A program made the translations under genes and the position numbers. A stretch of DNA of 64,000 nt from Phyllobacterium lublinensis. Lineage in GTDB: Bacteria; Pseudomonadota; Alphaproteobacteria; Rhizobiales; Rhizobiaceae. The notes beneath the pieces were generated by a model, which worked only from the letters and a program-made list of their open reading frames with translations, had not been told where the DNA came from and did no database searches. Shown piece by piece: positions 61,226-64,000 of the stretch. Positions within the stretch are counted from its first letter, which is position 1; every line of letters begins with the position of its first letter. Location: the NCBI RefSeq assembly GCF_020164435.1, contig NZ_JAIUDQ010000011.1, forward strand, positions 62,001 to 126,000, in the 5' to 3' direction.

Positions 61226-62977
61226 TTGGTCATCACCCAGTCCAACCATCATGCCATAAGGCCCGCATCCTCCAATGCGGGCCTTGTCGCAATCATGCGA
61301 CGGCAACATCCCCGGCGTTCATGGCTGCCCGCTATCCTTGTTCTGGGCGTCGTCTTCCTACTCAGCCTGCTGCCGGTCGCACGCCTGCTCCTGGCCGCAA
61401 TCGCCCCCGGCGGCGAGATCGACCTTGTGGCGTTTGTTGGCCGTCTCTCCAGTCCGTCCGCCATTCGCGCCACCTGGCATACGCTGGATACTGCTGTCCT
61501 TGGTGCATTGCTGGCGCTTGCGATCGGCACACCCTTCGCCATCGGCATCGCCATGACAGACCTGCCATCCCGCCGGTTCCTGGGTTTCTTGCTCCTGTTG
61601 CCACTGATGATAGCACCGCAGGTCATGGCATTGTCGTGGCTTCACCTTTTCGGCCCTTCCAGCACGCTGCTCGGCGCCCTTGGGCTGGCGCCACCCCCAG
61701 GCACAGCCAATCCGCTGCTCGGGCGCAACGGCATCATCCTGCTCTATGCCATCCAGCACGCACCGATTGTCTTTGTCACTCTGCGCGCCGGACTGTCGCG
61801 CATACCGCGTGACCTGGTGGAGGCCGCCCGCTCGGCGGGGTCATCGCCGGTTCGGGTACTGCTGACCATTATCCTGCCCATGGTCAGGCCCTATCTGGTC
61901 GCGGCCACGGCACTCGCCTTCGTTTCCGGTGTCGGCAATTTCGGGATACCCGCTCTGCTTGGCATGCCCGTCAACTATCTGACACTGACGACGCTGATCT
62001 ATCAGCGCATCGCCAGTTTCGGACCCAGCGTCCTGCCACAGGTCGCATCGCTGTCGGTTCTGATCGCGGTGCTCGCCATGATGGGTGTCATCCTGCAGGC
62101 ATTGGCACTGCGAAGGGCAGGCCACCGTTTTGCTACAGCTACGCCAGCCCGCTTTGCCTTGGGGCGATGGCGCATGCCGCTCGCACTGTTTGGCTGGATG
62201 GTCATGGTGTTCATGCTGATCCTGCCCGGCCTGGCATTGCTGACCACTGCGCTCATTCCTTCCTTCGGCGTACCCCTTGACTGGACCACGGCAACCCTCT
62301 CGAATTTCGAGGAAGTCCTGTTTCGTCAGGCCTCAACCAGCCGCGCCTTTCGCAATTCGGCGATGCTCGCCGGCGGCGCGGCGCTCATCCTCGCCTTTGG
62401 ATCAATTCCCCTGTCGATCGGTATCGAACGGTTCTCGCGGGTATCGCAGCGCATTCTGCATGGCGCCATCGAGTTGCCCTATGCGCTCCCAGGCATCGTG
62501 CTCGCCATTGCATGCATCCTTCTCTTCCTGCGCCCATTGCCCCTCATCGGCAGCCTCTATGCCACCGCATGGATCATCCTGGCAGCCTATCTCATGCGGT
62601 TTTTCGCTCTCGCCATGAAGCCGGTCACGACGGCGATAGGTCAGATTTCGCGCGACCTGGATGAGGCTGCCGCGGCTTCCGGTGCGCGGCCGCTGCGCCG
62701 CATGCTCACGATCACGACCCCCTTGGCAGCGCCCGCTGCCGTTGCCGGGGCATTGCTTGTCTTCATGAGCGCCTTCAACGAACTGACGGTATCTGCGCTG
62801 CTCTGGTCGAGCGGAAACGAAACGCTCGGGGTGGTGCTGTTCAGTCTTGAAGAGGCCGGTCTCGGTACCCAGGCAGCGGCGATCGCCGTGACGACCATCG
62901 TGGTCGTGGTCGCGTTGCTCCTTGTTCTGGATCGACTTGGCAGAAGGCTTCCGGCGGGCGTGCTGCCCTGGCGATGA
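61226..62977 (+). CDS. ABC transporter permease, two fused permease domains (FbpB type)
   Basis: A 583-residue protein with twelve helices: two six-helix permease domains in one chain. Coupling loops are VEAARSAGSSPVRVLLTIILPM in the first half and DEAAAASGARPLRRMLTITTPL in the second. Start is uncertain: TTG 61226 (six bases after the binding-protein stop) or ATG 61295 just before the first helix. Its stop codon directly abuts the stop of the convergent ATPase gene with no base between. Confidence 0.93.
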   Translation: MVITQSNHHAIRPASSNAGLVAIMRRQHPRRSWLPAILVLGVVFLLSLLPVARLLLAAIAPGGEIDLVAFVGRLSSPSAIRATWHTLDTAVLGALLALAIGTPFAIGIAMTDLPSRRFLGFLLLLPLMIAPQVMALSWLHLFGPSSTLLGALGLAPPPGTANPLLGRNGIILLYAIQHAPIVFVTLRAGLSRIPRDLVEAARSAGSSPVRVLLTIILPMVRPYLVAATALAFVSGVGNFGIPALLGMPVNYLTLTTLIYQRIASFGPSVLPQVASLSVLIAVLAMMGVILQALALRRAGHRFATATPARFALGRWRMPLALFGWMVMVFMLILPGLALLTTALIPSFGVPLDWTTATLSNFEEVLFRQASTSRAFRNSAMLAGGAALILAFGSIPLSIGIERFSRVSQRILHGAIELPYALPGIVLAIACILLFLRPLPLIGSLYATAWIILAAYLMRFFALAMKPVTTAIGQISRDLDEAAAASGARPLRRMLTITTPLAAPAAVAGALLVFMSAFNELTVSALLWSSGNETLGVVLFSLEEAGLGTQAAAIAVTTIVVVVALLLVLDRLGRRLPAGVLPWR

Positions 62978-64000
62978 TTATGGGATGATCCACGCGTCCT
63001 TGACTGCAATGCGCACGAGTCTCCCGGGCGTCAGGGCCACGGGACTGTCGATTGTCAGTCGCTCCCCATTGGCAAGATCAAGCTGCGTCTCGTGAACGGG
63101 CCCGCGATAGGTGCTGGCCCGGACGGTTGCTGGAAGCCCTTCCTCCGCCAGTACAAGCGCCTCCGGGCGCAGGAGAACCCGGGCTTGAGGCACTTCGCTG
63201 GCGCGTCCTCGCGCATGGATCCGATATCCGCCGATGTCGAGAAGCGTCGATTCGCCGTTCTTTTGCATCACCTGTCCGGACACAACGGCGCCGCGCCCGA
63301 TGAAGGCAGCCACTCTGGGGTCGGACGGCGAATAATACACATCCGCTGGAGCACCCACTTGCAATATTTTTCCGCCGCTCATGACCGCAATACGGTCGGA
63401 AAGGGCAAGAGCCTCCGATTGATCGTGCGTGACATAGACGATCGTTGCGCGGGTACGCTGGTGGATCTCGCGGAATGCTTCCACCATTGAGGCCCTCAGA
63501 TGCATATCCAGATTGGCGAGCGGTTCGTCAAAGAGGATGATCCTCGTATCCACCACCAAGCACCGGGCAAGGGCGACGCGCTGACGCTGCCCGCCGGAAA
63601 GCTCGTCGATCCGCCGGTTAACAAAGCCTCCAAGGCCAACGCTCTCCAAAACGGCGTCAACACGACCGGCAATCTCACGCTTGTCAAACTTGCGCGTTTT
63701 CAGTGGGTAGGCGACGTTGTCACCCACATCCATATGCGGCCACAGTGCATAGGATTGGAACACCACTCCGACGCCGCGTTCTTCCGGCAATTTCTGTTGT
63801 CGCGCATCGGCAACCAGATTGCCGGCAAAACGAATTTCGCCCTCATCCGGGGCTTCAAATCCCGCGATCAGACGCAACAGCGTTGTCTTTCCGCACCCGG
63901 ACGGGCCCAGCAATGACGTAAACGAACCCGACTCGAAGCCTAGCGAGATATCGGCGAGGGCAGTGGTCATGCCGAAGCGTTTGGTCAGGTCCTGAATGAG
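62978..64000 (-). CDS. ABC transporter ATP-binding protein (FbpC/PotA-like), 5' end outside window
   Basis: The frame is open past the first in-window ATG (63970) to base 64000 and reads LIQDLTKRFGMTTALADISL, the normal start of the ATPase fold, so the true start lies beyond the window. Walker A LLGPSGCGKTTLLR, signature LSGGQRQRVALARCL, Walker B IILFDEPLANLD, switch VTHDQSEALAL and a C-terminal TOBE domain are present. It is the likely ATPase for the permease at 61226 but is encoded on the opposite strand, tail to tail. Confidence 0.94.
   Translation of the reverse strand, partial: LIQDLTKRFGMTTALADISLGFESGSFTSLLGPSGCGKTTLLRLIAGFEAPDEGEIRFAGNLVADARQQKLPEERGVGVVFQSYALWPHMDVGDNVAYPLKTRKFDKREIAGRVDAVLESVGLGGFVNRRIDELSGGQRQRVALARCLVVDTRIILFDEPLANLDMHLRASMVEAFREIHQRTRATIVYVTHDQSEALALSDRIAVMSGGKILQVGAPADVYYSPSDPRVAAFIGRGAVVSGQVMQKNGESTLLDIGGYRIHARGRASEVPQARVLLRPEALVLAEEGLPATVRASTYRGPVHETQLDLANGERLTIDSPVALTPGRLVRIAVKDAWIIP

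Noticed and set aside
1-64000. CRISPR arrays, tRNA or rRNA genes, insertion sequences, prophage or toxin-antitoxin pairs
   Set aside because: No regularly spaced repeats, tRNA-like cloverleaf ends, transposase motifs or phage proteins were seen in reading both strands; low-level elements could still be missed without a search tool.

Overview
The window reads as a stretch of an alphaproteobacterial replicon, most likely from the Hyphomicrobiales (Brucellaceae/Phyllobacteriaceae/Rhizobiaceae). Pointers are a eukaryotic-type glutamine synthetase II gene with a sigma-54 promoter, a DUF930 protein, a DUF1612/RHE_PE00001-type protein, many periplasmic-binding-protein ABC importers, and dense, overlapping, GC-rich genes. 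Gene density is that of an ordinary chromosome or chromid. I found no tRNA, rRNA, CRISPR array, transposase or phage gene. Assignments rest on reading motifs by eye; no database search was run.

Layout. 1-5.7 kb: a branched-chain-amino-acid-type (Liv) ABC importer (binding protein cut by the window edge, two ATPases, two permeases) followed by a GMC flavin oxidoreductase; then ogt on the other strand. 6.3-16 kb: a DUF930 protein, an RND efflux adaptor/pump pair, a thioesterase, an L,D-transpeptidase lipoprotein, a tiny lipoprotein, a secreted protein with a possible permuted papain-like core, and glnII. 16-21.3 kb: a copper module (cueR, copA, with a textbook CueR promoter) and a NarL-type two-component pair. 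21.5-27.3 kb: a seven-gene Mrp/Mbh-like cation/proton antiporter operon in which the usual MrpA subunit is taken apart and two antiporter subunits are fused into one 1030-residue protein. 27.6-34.5 kb: a repeat-rich membrane protein, then an SLC13 transporter, M20 peptidase and AbgT transporter on the minus strand. 34.9-40.3 kb: a second RND adaptor/pump pair and GltS. 40.3-48.8 kb: envelope proteins (Abhydrolase_9, DUF1269, AI-2E-type permease, DUF900 lipoprotein), an AraC-type regulator and three very small genes. 48.8-51.1 kb: exbB-exbD-tonB. 51.2-54.1 kb: DUF1612 protein, second L,D-transpeptidase, and a short AraC-type DNA-binding protein with two identical 16-bp palindromes upstream. 54.1-64 kb: two ABC importers diverging from one control region, one carrying its own LacI regulator and phosphodiesterase.

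Regulation visible in the DNA: a -24/-12 promoter before glnII, a 19-bp-spacer CueR promoter before copA, a TGA-N9-TCA (RirA-type) site before exbB, a motif shared by the first RND operon and the AraC operon at 44.5 kb, and the duplicated palindrome at 53.5 kb. The points most worth following are the antiporter fusion, the duplicated palindrome, and the small genes at 44.5-47.9 kb.
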